Below, piece by piece: positions 16,019-23,630 of a DNA stretch of 64,000 nucleotides (within the stretch, counting starts at the first letter, position 1; every line of letters starts with the position of its first letter). The DNA comes from a virus, in IMG/VR virus record IMGVR_UViG_3300027791_000013, positions 1 to 64,000 of that record; one strand, given 5' to 3'. The translations under genes and the position numbers were made by a program. Below the pieces are notes generated by a model. The model ran no database searches. It saw only the letters and a list, made by a program, of their open reading frames with translations, and was not told where the DNA came from.

Positions 16019-16873
16019 ATGAATGTTTTAATACTCGGTAAGGGTTATGTGGGGTCTCATCTTGCAAAATATATGTCCAGTGATGGTCATGGCCATATAT
16101 ATTTTAAATCGAAAAAAGAATTAGATTATACAGATAGTGAAATATTGTATAGTTATTGTTTAGAAAATTTTATCGATACTGTAGTTAATGCATCTGGTTA
16201 TACAGGTTCACCTAATGTTGATGGTTGTGAAGATAATAAAGAAGATTGTTTTAACTACAATGTAAATGTACCTGTGACTATTGAGAGTATTTGTAAATCG
16301 TTAGGTATTAACTTTATTCATATTGGTTCTGGTTGTATATATGAAGGGTATGATAAGATATTTACTGAAGAATGTACACCTAATTTTGGAATATTTCAGC
16401 AGCATTCAAGCTTCTATAGTAAGACAAAGCATATATCAGAATTAATGCTTGATACGAACTTTACTAATATTGTTCGTATAAGAATGCCGATTGAGAGTTT
16501 TTTAACCCCTAAAAATCTTATTACAAAGCTTTATAATTACCCGCAGTTAATAGATTATACTAATAGTAAAACTGATATGCTTCATTTGTGTGAGTTTATT
16601 GAGGTTATTATGAATAACTTTAAAGCAGGCATATATAATGCAGTACATAGTAATGCTTTAACTACAATAGATGTTATTAATATCTTAAAAGAGTATGGTA
16701 TTGAAAATAAAAATTGGGAATTTATACCATATTCAGAATTAAAAATAAAATGTAATAGAAGTAATTGTGTTTTATCTAATCAAAAAGCTAAAGATGATTT
16801 TGACTTCGATTGGGGTAATGAAGAACGTTATATACGATTAAATGCATCTATAATTGGAAAGGACTTACAATGA
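16019..16873 (+). CDS. NAD(P)-dependent sugar epimerase/reductase (RmlD/extended-SDR-like)
   Basis: An extended short-chain dehydrogenase acting on a nucleotide sugar. The N-terminal Rossmann motif is ILGKGYVGSHLA, with NASGYTG, the serine region HIGSGCIYEG and the catalytic YSKTK (YxxxK). It is most like dTDP-4-dehydrorhamnose reductase-type enzymes. At 284 aa it has the RmlD length. It overlaps the following nucleotidyltransferase by 4 nt (ATGA), which in turn overlaps rmlB, forming a three-gene sugar block. TATAAT at 16000-16005 lies 13 nt upstream of the ATG. Confidence 0.85.
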   Translation: MNVLILGKGYVGSHLAKYMSSDGHGHIYFKSKKELDYTDSEILYSYCLENFIDTVVNASGYTGSPNVDGCEDNKEDCFNYNVNVPVTIESICKSLGINFIHIGSGCIYEGYDKIFTEECTPNFGIFQQHSSFYSKTKHISELMLDTNFTNIVRIRMPIESFLTPKNLITKLYNYPQLIDYTNSKTDMLHLCEFIEVIMNNFKAGIYNAVHSNALTTIDVINILKEYGIENKNWEFIPYSELKIKCNRSNCVLSNQKAKDDFDFDWGNEERYIRLNASIIGKDLQ

Positions 16874-17316
16874 AAAAAGAATTAGTAGGTTTTACAGCGG
16901 GTAATTTTGATTTATTACACCCTGGTTACATTTATACGTTTGAGGAAGCAAAAAGACATTGTGATAGATTTTTAGTATTTTTACAAAAGGACCCTTCAGC
17001 TACCAGATATACAAAATATAAACCCGTTATACCTTACTATGAAAGATATAAGACATTAATGGCTATTCAATATGTTGACGATGTTTATATGTACCAAACT
17101 GAAGAAGATTTAATTAACTTAATTGAGTTTTTTAAGCCTGATATTAGAATTTTAGGAGAAGATTATATTGGTAAATCATTTACCGGTGATGATCTACCTC
17201 CAAAAGTAATTTATACAACTAGATCACATGAATGGTCAACGACAAAAATAAAGGATCTAATAACTGCTCAGACGATAAAGCAAAATCCAGATATTATAAA
17301 AAATGCAAAAAAGTAA
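16870..17316 (+). CDS. cytidylyltransferase-family nucleotidyltransferase with HPGY in place of HxGH
   Basis: A TagD/CTP:phosphosugar nucleotidyltransferase-like protein of 148 aa. It keeps the GNFDLLHPGYIYTFEEAK signature and the C-terminal EWSTTKIKDL (the ISTTxI-type motif). In the signature the second His of HxGH is Tyr20 (HPGY). The first His (17) is retained, so activity is possible but altered. Overlaps on both sides place it in the epimerase-rmlB operon, where it would activate a sugar or polyol phosphate. Confidence 0.82.
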   Translation: MKKELVGFTAGNFDLLHPGYIYTFEEAKRHCDRFLVFLQKDPSATRYTKYKPVIPYYERYKTLMAIQYVDDVYMYQTEEDLINLIEFFKPDIRILGEDYIGKSFTGDDLPPKVIYTTRSHEWSTTKIKDLITAQTIKQNPDIIKNAKK

Positions 17317-18259
17317 AAATATATTAGTAACCGGGGGTTATGGGTTTATAGGTGGTAATTTTATACGATTCCTACGAGATAACTTTCCACAACATAAGAT
17401 AACGTGTGTAGATAAAGATGGTTACGCATCAAATAAAGATTATGTAAAAGGTTTATGTGATAAAGAGTATAAATTAGACATTGTTAATACATTAGAGTTA
17501 GAAAATGTTTTTTTAACTAATGATAAGTTTGATTATATTTTCCACTTTGCAGCAGAATCACATGTTGATAACAGTATTAGTGGTCCAAAGGTTTTTATTG
17601 AATCAAATGTGCTCGGTACACAAAATATGCTAGAATGTTTCCGTAAAATTAATAATAACCACGGAAGATTCATCCATATAAGTACTGATGAGGTTTATGG
17701 ACACTTAGGGTTCAATGATCCATCATTTACTGAGTTAACCCCGATTGCACCTCGTTCTCCCTATGCTGCAAGTAAGGCATCAAGCGATCTCTTGTGTATG
17801 TCATATATTGAAACGTTCAATTGTAACATAAGTATAACGAGATGTTGTAATAACTATGGTCCTAATCAGCATAACGAAAAATTTATACCAACAATCATAA
17901 AATCCTTGAGTAAAGGTAAGAAAGTACCAATATATGGTGAGGGTTTGAACGTTCGTGAGTGGGTGCATGTACATGATCACAATTTAGCAGTTTGGGCCGT
18001 TGGTACTCAAGGTAAAAATGAAGTCTACAACATCGGATCAGGGTTAGAACTAGCAAACATTGAATTAGTAGACAAAATATGCACAATTATGGGTAAGGAC
18101 TTAGATAAAAACGTTATTTTTGTTAAAGATAGGCTTGGTCATGACTTTAGATACAGTATTAATTGTAATAAAATCAAAAAAGACTTGTTATATGAACCAT
18201 TATACAATGATTTCGACGAGCAATTAAAAGAATTAGTTAAAATTTATGGGGAAAAATAA
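17303..18259 (+). CDS. rmlB: dTDP-glucose 4,6-dehydratase-like (RmlB)
   Basis: NAD-dependent SDR that converts dTDP-glucose to dTDP-4-keto-6-deoxyglucose. Motifs in order: TGGYGFIGGNFIR, HFAAESHVDNSI, STDEVYG (catalytic Asp-Glu), SPYAASKASSD (YxxxK), TRCCNNYGPNQHNEKFIP and YGEGLNVREWVHVHDH. All are diagnostic of RmlB rather than a generic epimerase. At 318 aa it is slightly shorter than cellular RmlB (~350). With the reductase at 16019 it supplies a 6-deoxysugar branch. It overlaps genes on both sides. Confidence 0.92.
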   Translation: MQKSKNILVTGGYGFIGGNFIRFLRDNFPQHKITCVDKDGYASNKDYVKGLCDKEYKLDIVNTLELENVFLTNDKFDYIFHFAAESHVDNSISGPKVFIESNVLGTQNMLECFRKINNNHGRFIHISTDEVYGHLGFNDPSFTELTPIAPRSPYAASKASSDLLCMSYIETFNCNISITRCCNNYGPNQHNEKFIPTIIKSLSKGKKVPIYGEGLNVREWVHVHDHNLAVWAVGTQGKNEVYNIGSGLELANIELVDKICTIMGKDLDKNVIFVKDRLGHDFRYSINCNKIKKDLLYEPLYNDFDEQLKELVKIYGEK

Positions 18260-18524
18260 AATAAACTCAGGAAATTTATATGCCTGTCATCATGGACCAT
18301 ATGCAGGTCAGTTATTTGCGTTTATTTGCCGAAATAAAACGGAACAGACGTATAATTTTATTAGAATGCCTGAAATGATAACGACAAAAATACCTCAAAA
18401 GGACTTTGAAGATGGTTTAGAAAAGGATATTATCAAATACGTTGAGAAAGTACCGGCATATGTTAATAAAGTTATAATGGCACAGTATAAAAAAAATGAA
18501 AATACTAACGATAGACGGAAATAA
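18246..18524 (+). CDS. hypothetical protein, 92 aa
   Basis: Not recognised. It has an N-terminal segment with CHHGPYAGQLFAFICRNK, possibly a small metal- or nucleic-acid-binding fold, and a lysine-rich C-terminus. It overlaps rmlB by 14 nt and the 5' nuclease gene by 29 nt, so it is translated within that operon. No membrane segment is present. Confidence 0.7.
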   Translation: MGKNKINSGNLYACHHGPYAGQLFAFICRNKTEQTYNFIRMPEMITTKIPQKDFEDGLEKDIIKYVEKVPAYVNKVIMAQYKKNENTNDRRK

Positions 18525-19380
18525 TTTAGTACACCGAGTGTATTGGGTAGCAAATAACATAAAAAACGTATCAGAAAACTATCACGTTTATATGTTCCTT
18601 AATAGCGTTAAGAGTTATGTGGAAATGTACCAACCAGATAAGGTTATATGTGTGTGGGATGAAAAACCTGACTATAGACCCAATAAACGTAAGGAACTCT
18701 TAGAAGATTATAAAGGAAACCGGGACCCGGAGTATGGTAAAGAGGTACATAATAAGAATGATATGATTAAAGAAATGCTTAATACATTAGGTATACCATC
18801 GATTTTTCCAAGATCATACGAAGCTGATGACGTTATTAAGATAATTAACGACGCATACGATAAATTAAGTCAGACTAAATTTTATTTAACTAAAAAATTA
18901 TTTAAACATATTATTATAACCGTAGATAAAGACCTATGCCAGTTAATATCACATAAAGTCTCTGTATATGATCCGATAAAAAAGGTTGAAATTAATAAAG
19001 AAAATTTTGAAGAGGTGTTAAACTATAGTATAAAGGATTTTATTAAAGTAAAGGCCTTAACCGGTGATAAAAGTGATAATATACCCGGTTTAAAAGGTTT
19101 TGGTAAAGTTAAAGTAAAAAAGTTTCTAGCTGGTGATGTAGTTTTAACTGAAAAGGAAAACGATATATATAAAAGAAATTTAGAATTAGTTACATTGACT
19201 GATGATAAAGATGAAAAAGAATATGTAGTTAATCAGTTATCTGAAATTAAAGATGAAACGGACTATGAACAGTTTAAAAAATTAAGTAAAGATTATAATT
19301 TAAGTCAAATTCTTAAAAATGATACAAAATGGTACACTACATTTTTCCAGAAAAATAGATTATTAGAGTTACTATCTTAA
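18496..19380 (+). CDS. rnh: 5'-3' exonuclease / RNase H (T4 Rnh, FEN-like)
   Basis: Structure-specific 5' nuclease that removes RNA primers from lagging-strand fragments. Acidic metal-binding motifs appear in order: LTIDGNNLV, VWDEKPDYRPNKR, SYEADDV, TVDKDLCQLI, and ALTGDKSDNIPGLKGFG (the helix-hairpin-helix that binds duplex DNA). At 294 aa it is close to T4 RNase H (305). Placement near primase gene 61 fits lagging-strand maturation. Confidence 0.92.
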   Translation: MKILTIDGNNLVHRVYWVANNIKNVSENYHVYMFLNSVKSYVEMYQPDKVICVWDEKPDYRPNKRKELLEDYKGNRDPEYGKEVHNKNDMIKEMLNTLGIPSIFPRSYEADDVIKIINDAYDKLSQTKFYLTKKLFKHIIITVDKDLCQLISHKVSVYDPIKKVEINKENFEEVLNYSIKDFIKVKALTGDKSDNIPGLKGFGKVKVKKFLAGDVVLTEKENDIYKRNLELVTLTDDKDEKEYVVNQLSEIKDETDYEQFKKLSKDYNLSQILKNDTKWYTTFFQKNRLLELLS

Positions 19381-19388
19381 ATATTAAT

Positions 19389-19634
19389 ATGCAAGATCAA
19401 TTTATTAATCCTCAGCAAATTCGTTCACCATATACAGGTGAGACAGTTAGACCTACTTATAATACATACAATGCCAATGGTAAAACATACGAACAAGCAG
19501 TTATGTCCGACCCGGTTACTGGTCATATTATTAAAAAAGGTTTAGTTTCTATTAAAGATGCTAAGACTGGTGAACTTATTCAAGATTATAAAGGTGCTTT
19601 AAGTCAAAGTATGACCACTCAAAGTAGAGGTTAG
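19389..19634 (+). CDS. hypothetical protein, 81 aa
   Basis: Not recognised. A small polar protein beginning MQDQFINPQQIRSPYTGE with repeated short beta-strand-like units (GKTYEQAVMSDPVTGHIIKKG, AKTGELIQDYKG). It begins 8 nt after the 5' nuclease stop with ATATTAAT directly upstream and no SD. Possibly a small DNA-binding or regulatory factor, but nothing in it proves this. Confidence 0.7.
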   Translation: MQDQFINPQQIRSPYTGETVRPTYNTYNANGKTYEQAVMSDPVTGHIIKKGLVSIKDAKTGELIQDYKGALSQSMTTQSRG

Positions 19635-19658
19635 GCTTGAAATATAATATATTGCATT

Positions 19659-19670
19659 TATAATAAGAAT
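19659..19670 (+). promoter_or_regulatory. TATAAT box upstream of primase gene 61
   Basis: TATAAT at 19659-19664 stands 6 nt before the GTG start at 19671. It matches the short box-to-start spacing seen before uvsX, the amidotransferase, 32, dut and the 35-codon gene. Confidence 0.55.
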
Positions 19671-20702
19671 GTGATAGCTATACCAGAGCAATACGTTATA
19701 AACGTTTTATATGAGAATATCTATAAGATATCATATAATAAATATAATAAATCATATAATGGTTGTTGCCCTATCTGTAAAGAAGGTAACTCGTGGGGTA
19801 AGAAAAAACGGTTCTATTATATACCTGATAAAGAGTTAGCATATTGCCATAACTGCGGGTATAGTAAAAAAGCTCTTACTTTTATTACTGAAGTAACGAA
19901 TAAATCTTTACATGAAATTATAAATGAAGTTAAAGAGTTTGATATAGAGATTTTACCTATAGAAGAACCTAAAGAAGTAAAAAAGGTAATAGATAAAAGT
20001 CTACCGGAAGATTGTATTAACTTATCTGATATAAGTCAAATTGAGTACTATAAAGATAATACAGTTGTAAAAACAGCTTTACAATTAATTAAAGATAGAA
20101 AACTCAACAAAGGTATTAATAAACCTAAAACGTTTTATATATCATTAAAAGATGTGGTACATAAAAATAGATTAATATTACCGTTTTATGATGAAAATGA
20201 TGATATAATATTTTATCAATCTAGAGGTTTAACTAAAAAAGATCTATTTGAAAGACCGAAATACCTTAGTAAGGTAGGAGCAGAAAGAAGCTTATACGGT
20301 ATGCAAAATATAAATTCTAATTTAGATAACGTGTTTATATTTGAAGGTCCGATTGATAGTTATTTTGTTGAAAACGGTTTAGCTACCTGCGGTATTACTG
20401 AGAGAAGCGATAAGATGTTTACTAGTTTACAGAAGGAGCAGATCAATAAACTAAACTTATATGAAAAAATTTATGTATTAGATAACCAGTACTGTGATAA
20501 AGCTGCTTTAAGTAAAAGTATCATATTAGCTGATAATAATGAAAAGGTTTTTATATGGCCTAAAGAGTTAAAGCGTTTTAAAGACTTTAATGATATATGT
20601 GTTGCTGGTAATAAAGACAAAATAAAACCTGAATTTATATTAAAAAATACTCATTCAGGTCTTAAAGCTAAATTATTATTAACCGAGATTAAAAATAGTT
20701 AG
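19671..20702 (+). CDS. 61: DNA primase, gp61-like
   Basis: Makes RNA primers for the gp41 helicase complex. The N-terminal zinc ribbon has Cys33-x2-Cys36 and Cys59-x2-Cys62 (CCPIC ... CHNC). The middle has YQSRG and YLSKVG. The TOPRIM core begins FIFEGPIDSYF with downstream YVLDNQ as its acidic motif. At 343 aa it matches T4 gp61 (342). The GTG start is set by the TATAAT box 6 nt upstream and by the zinc-ribbon position. Its stop interlocks by 4 nt with the antisense gene at 20699. Confidence 0.92.
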   Translation: MIAIPEQYVINVLYENIYKISYNKYNKSYNGCCPICKEGNSWGKKKRFYYIPDKELAYCHNCGYSKKALTFITEVTNKSLHEIINEVKEFDIEILPIEEPKEVKKVIDKSLPEDCINLSDISQIEYYKDNTVVKTALQLIKDRKLNKGINKPKTFYISLKDVVHKNRLILPFYDENDDIIFYQSRGLTKKDLFERPKYLSKVGAERSLYGMQNINSNLDNVFIFEGPIDSYFVENGLATCGITERSDKMFTSLQKEQINKLNLYEKIYVLDNQYCDKAALSKSIILADNNEKVFIWPKELKRFKDFNDICVAGNKDKIKPEFILKNTHSGLKAKLLLTEIKNS

Positions 20703-21214
20703 TTACGCATATATTGACCAACATCACGGTAACCCATTTGATCTTGTAAAAATCCTTTTAATATAACAAATTCTCCTCCACTTAGATTAACTAAGTATTC
20801 TAAATCAGCATCTCCAATAGAATTAGCGAACTTTTCAGCCTTATCTTCAAAATTAGAAGCTTCTCCTACTGATTCATCTTCTTCTGGGTATTCAAACCCG
20901 TAATGATCTTCAAATGCATCTGCACCGTGCTCTTTATAAAATACTTCTTGCTCAGCACTAGCAGCTTCTTTACCTCTCATTATATTCTTTTCTCTACTCT
21001 CGTTGTCTTCTCCGCCTTTTCTTTTTCTAAAGAAGAATCTTTGTAATGAATTATAAGCCCAATCATTACGATCAAAAGTTTCGAATGTTTGAGCAATCTC
21101 GTACTCAGCTGGTGTTAAGGTTGAAAGTTCCTCTAGAGGGGTATTCTCTAAAGTTTCATTAGGCATATCTTGATAAGCTTCGAAAATTAAATCTGTCTCA
21201 AATTTATTGTGCAT
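20699..21214 (-). CDS. small late protein with LIFEAY N-terminus, 171 aa
   Basis: Family not recognised. The first ~14 residues (FETDLIFEAY) resemble those of the next gene, and IFE-A fits the T4 prohead-protease pattern L/I-x-E with a small residue. The rest is acidic with a basic FFFRKRKGG patch and a C-terminal helical part. The late box ATTAAATA ends 5 nt before the ATG. Its tail interlocks with gene 61. It is likely a virion or head-interior protein; inference from the leader only. Confidence 0.75.
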   Translation of the reverse strand: MHNKFETDLIFEAYQDMPNETLENTPLEELSTLTPAEYEIAQTFETFDRNDWAYNSLQRFFFRKRKGGEDNESREKNIMRGKEAASAEQEVFYKEHGADAFEDHYGFEYPEEDESVGEASNFEDKAEKFANSIGDADLEYLVNLSGGEFVILKGFLQDQMGYRDVGQYMRN

Positions 21215-21232
21215 ATTATTATTTAATTAAAT
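21171..21232 (-). repeat. promoter-plus-leader module, copy 1
   Basis: The 5' region of the 21214 gene: late box, ATG and the codons for the LIFEAY leader. It closely matches 21568-21622 at DNA level (shared ATAAGCTTC-AAAATTAAATC and the ATATTATTATTTAATTAAAT leader), while the remainders of the two genes differ. Confidence 0.6.
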
Positions 21233-21242
21233 ACTGTTATTA

Positions 21243-21605
21243 TTATTTTTGCACATTACCAGTAAAACCTTTAATACGAGATCCAGTGGATATAAAATCA
21301 GCATACTGATTTAATGTTTTTAATTCCCCTACGATTGCTTGTAATGAGTTTGCAATGTCTTTCGTTGAATCTTCTTCATCTTCTTCTTCCATTTCACCGT
21401 GAGTCTTATTAGATTGCGCACTAGGTGGTCGAGTTTTTCTATATCTACCACCCGAACCATCGCTTGCAGCATCTACACCACTTGGCGCGCCACCACGCTT
21501 CATATCAAATGATTTACCTTTAGGAGCTTTGGAAGTACCAGCTTCCCAATTTTCAGTTAAAGTTTCGGTATAAGCTTCAAAAATTAAATCTTGATCATTA
21601 GTCAT
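21243..21605 (-). CDS. small late protein with LIFEAY N-terminus, 120 aa
   Basis: Shares the DLIFEAYTE leader and late-box region with the neighbouring 20699-21214 gene, but the body differs. It has a Gly/Lys/Arg-rich basic middle (SGGRYRKTRPPSAQSN) followed by an acidic run (MEEEDEEDSTKD) and a helical C-terminus. The late box ATTAAATA ends 5 nt before the ATG. A small basic/acidic protein with a cleavable-looking leader fits an internal head protein, but no family is recognised. Confidence 0.75.
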   Translation of the reverse strand: MTNDQDLIFEAYTETLTENWEAGTSKAPKGKSFDMKRGGAPSGVDAASDGSGGRYRKTRPPSAQSNKTHGEMEEEDEEDSTKDIANSLQAIVGELKTLNQYADFISTGSRIKGFTGNVQK

Positions 21606-21622
21606 ATTATTATTTAATTAAA
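21568..21622 (-). repeat. promoter-plus-leader module, copy 2
   Basis: Second copy of the late box, ATG and LIFEAY leader region, preceding the 120-aa gene. See copy 1 at 21171-21232. Confidence 0.6.
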
Positions 21623-22030
21623 TTTATATTTAGGATCATTAGCACCTGCTAAATAACCTTTTAGTATTTCACTTAAGGACGATACTTCCATCGCTACTCT
21701 AGCAATCTTTTTTGTTTCAGCATTTGAAATACTATCAAAAATTGTATCTCCTTCTGCTGAATTAAGAGAAGTTTGGATACTATCTGAAGTACCATTTAAG
21801 TAATTAGAAAATTCATCCATCTTTTGAATCCAACCATTTAATTCCTCAAACATCTGTCTAGACTGAGAGCTTATTGCTCCCTCATCATTTGCAGGAACGT
21901 CAACATCAAAATCTTCAGGAGAAGTCTCAGGTTCAAGGGTAGAAGCCATTGCTTCTTGATCTGTTAACTCGGTATTTTCATTATCTTGTTCAGATAAAAA
22001 CTTTTTAAATCGTTTTTGGTATAAGCTCAT
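21614..22030 (-). CDS. small acidic late protein, 138 aa
   Basis: Family not recognised. N-terminus MSLYQKRFKKFLSEQ carries a basic amphipathic stretch ending L-S-E, similar to the other late leaders. The rest is acidic and largely helical (MFEELNGWIQKMDEFSNYL, a long helix 80-120), with a C-terminal YLAGANDPKYK. The late box TATAAATA lies 5 nt before the ATG and overlaps the promoter of the divergent gene at 22053. Confidence 0.75.
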   Translation of the reverse strand: MSLYQKRFKKFLSEQDNENTELTDQEAMASTLEPETSPEDFDVDVPANDEGAISSQSRQMFEELNGWIQKMDEFSNYLNGTSDSIQTSLNSAEGDTIFDSISNAETKKIARVAMEVSSLSEILKGYLAGANDPKYKFN

Positions 22031-22052
22031 ACTATTATTTATAAATATTTAT
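22031..22052. promoter_or_regulatory. overlapping divergent late promoters
   Basis: TATTTATAAATA (22036-22047) contains TATAAATA on both strands: minus box 22036-22043 and plus box 22040-22047. Each box stands exactly 5 nt from the ATG of its gene (22030 minus, 22053 plus). Only 22 bp separate the two start codons. Confidence 0.7.
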
Positions 22053-22433
22053 ATGCAATCTACTATTAAATTCAAAGACTTCGTAAAATTACTTGGAGAA
22101 GACGCTGGTTCTGAAATGATGCCCAACGTTACAAGAGACCAACCAGGTCAAAAAACAGAGTATCCCTCCGAGCCATCTAGTGTTCGAGACATATTTGATA
22201 AACAAAATCGCACTGATGTAGCTCCTGAAAATATACCATATCCATTAAATGAATTCGATGACGTGGTGGCTAGTGCATTTGTATCTATACAGAACTTAGA
22301 AGAGTTGTTAAAGATAGCAAACACGAATTCAGTAATTAAAAATAAAAAGCCATTAGACAGTATTGGTAAAGAGATAGTTGAAATAAAAGGAAGATTAGTT
22401 GATATTAGCAAAAAGGTTAGTAAAATAAAATAA
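22053..22433 (+). CDS. small late protein, 126 aa
   Basis: Family not recognised. N-terminus IKFKDFVKLLGED resembles the leader pattern of other late genes here (hydrophobic-x-hydrophobic-x-x-E). The body has a Pro/Gly-rich middle and a C-terminal coiled-coil-like helix (DSIGKEIVEIKGRLVDISKKVSKI). The late box TATAAATA is 5 nt from the ATG. It leads a + strand run of five small genes joined by overlaps up to 23630. Confidence 0.75.
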   Translation: MQSTIKFKDFVKLLGEDAGSEMMPNVTRDQPGQKTEYPSEPSSVRDIFDKQNRTDVAPENIPYPLNEFDDVVASAFVSIQNLEELLKIANTNSVIKNKKPLDSIGKEIVEIKGRLVDISKKVSKIK

Positions 22434-22795
22434 TGATAAAAGTAATAACGTCGTTAGCGCTAACTTTGTTAGTTAGTGGTATATTTGGTATACTCTTTAG
22501 AGATTGGTTAGTGTTTGGATTGGTTACAATATTGCAAATTTTATTTTTTTATTTTTTCAATACTATATATGAAAATTTTTTAATAAAAAGAGCTATCGAA
22601 ATTGGTGCAGAAACAGAAAAAGTAATATATGATAATACTACTAAAGTAGATTGCCCATGTGGTTCTTCTCAAGAGATTACTTTATCTCTAACTGAAGATA
22701 CTATATACCGGTGTGATGCATGTAAAAATGAAATTAGAGCTACTACTAGTATAGGTACTGCATTAGTAACAACACCTTTAGTAACTAAGAGTTAA
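22433..22795 (+). CDS. membrane protein with C-terminal zinc ribbon, 120 aa
   Basis: Two adjacent membrane helices (about residues 4-22 and 26-46, ALTLLVSGIFGILF and LVTILQILFFYFF) are followed by a soluble domain. That domain has a zinc-ribbon-like CPCG (residues ~75-78) and CDAC (~95-98). It joins its neighbours through TAATG overlaps. A two-TM zinc-ribbon protein in a late operon could act at the host membrane or be a virion component. Function unknown. Confidence 0.75.
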   Translation: MIKVITSLALTLLVSGIFGILFRDWLVFGLVTILQILFFYFFNTIYENFLIKRAIEIGAETEKVIYDNTTKVDCPCGSSQEITLSLTEDTIYRCDACKNEIRATTSIGTALVTTPLVTKS

Positions 22796-23205
22796 TGGAT
22801 GATATAGACCAAATTGCTAATAGAGTGGCTGTAGACGTACCAAGTACCACTCTAAAATTAAATAATACAAAACAAGAACTAACTGTTGAACAAATTATAG
22901 AGTTTTTTACTGGTGAAGATAGTGAGAAAAAAACACAAATGATTACAGGTAGGGTCTACCAAAAAAATAAAAAACTTAAATTTTTTGAAACCTTTTTTAA
23001 ACTAGTTGAAGAAGAAATTGTTAAACTTGAAAGTAAAAACAATAAAGATTTAGATAATTCATTTTTTAATTTAAATAAAAAACTTCTATCAACTAATATC
23101 TATAATATAAAAGAAATTATTAATCTTTACGGTATTGATCAAGATAGATTAGTTACATTTTTAATCGGAACTGTGATACAATCTATGTATGATAAAAAAG
23201 ACTGA
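22795..23205 (+). CDS. hypothetical protein, 136 aa
   Basis: Not recognised. It is soluble and lysine/phenylalanine-rich in the middle (KKLKFFETFFKLVEEEIVKL), with a C-terminal helix (DRLVTFLIGTVIQSMY). It begins by a TAATG overlap with the zinc-ribbon membrane protein and overlaps the next gene by 17 nt. Possibly a helical assembly factor of the late cassette. Confidence 0.72.
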   Translation: MDDIDQIANRVAVDVPSTTLKLNNTKQELTVEQIIEFFTGEDSEKKTQMITGRVYQKNKKLKFFETFFKLVEEEIVKLESKNNKDLDNSFFNLNKKLLSTNIYNIKEIINLYGIDQDRLVTFLIGTVIQSMYDKKD

Positions 23206-23452
23206 TGATATAATTCAAGAATATGGTATAGATTTTGTTGCAAGATTTGCATGTTTATACGAAGGTGTTAATGTAGCTTGTAGCAGAGCTGAACGAATAG
23301 GGTATGATACGGAATTTAGTTCAGCTTGGATTAAACCTACTGCTTTTCAAAAATATGTCGATGAAAGATATTTAGATATGAAGTATGATATTCAACTATA
23401 TTTGAGAGGAATTGATACAGATGAAATTTATCCCTGGAAAGACGTTTATTAA
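23189..23452 (+). CDS. hypothetical protein, 87 aa
   Basis: Not recognised. A compact protein with ARFACLYEGVNVACSRAERIGYDTEFSSAW in its centre and an acidic C-terminus (DTDEIYPWKDVY). It overlaps the previous gene by 17 nt and the next by 32 nt. Late cassette membership is its only context clue. Confidence 0.7.
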   Translation: MIKKTDDIIQEYGIDFVARFACLYEGVNVACSRAERIGYDTEFSSAWIKPTAFQKYVDERYLDMKYDIQLYLRGIDTDEIYPWKDVY

Positions 23453-23630
23453 TAGAACTGAAAATAATACAAGATTATTTTCTAGAAATAAGTTATATAT
23501 TCTTCATGATATTAAAAAACTAGATAGTGGTCAATTTTCTTATACCTTTTTAGTCGATAATAAAAGTAAAGAAATTAAATTTGAATCACTTAAACAAGCT
23601 GAAGATTGGTTAGATACTATTTCAATTTAA
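23421..23630 (+). CDS. hypothetical protein, 69 aa
   Basis: Not recognised. The ATG at 23421 (MKFIPGKTFIN) is preferred to a TTG at 23412. The protein looks like a small beta-barrel: strands LYILHDIKKL, FSYTFLVDNK and IKFESLKQAEDWL, reminiscent of SH3-like mini-domains. Its stop interlocks by 4 nt with the antisense gp14-like gene. It is the last gene of the + strand late run 22053-23630. Confidence 0.7.
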   Translation: MKFIPGKTFINRTENNTRLFSRNKLYILHDIKKLDSGQFSYTFLVDNKSKEIKFESLKQAEDWLDTISI

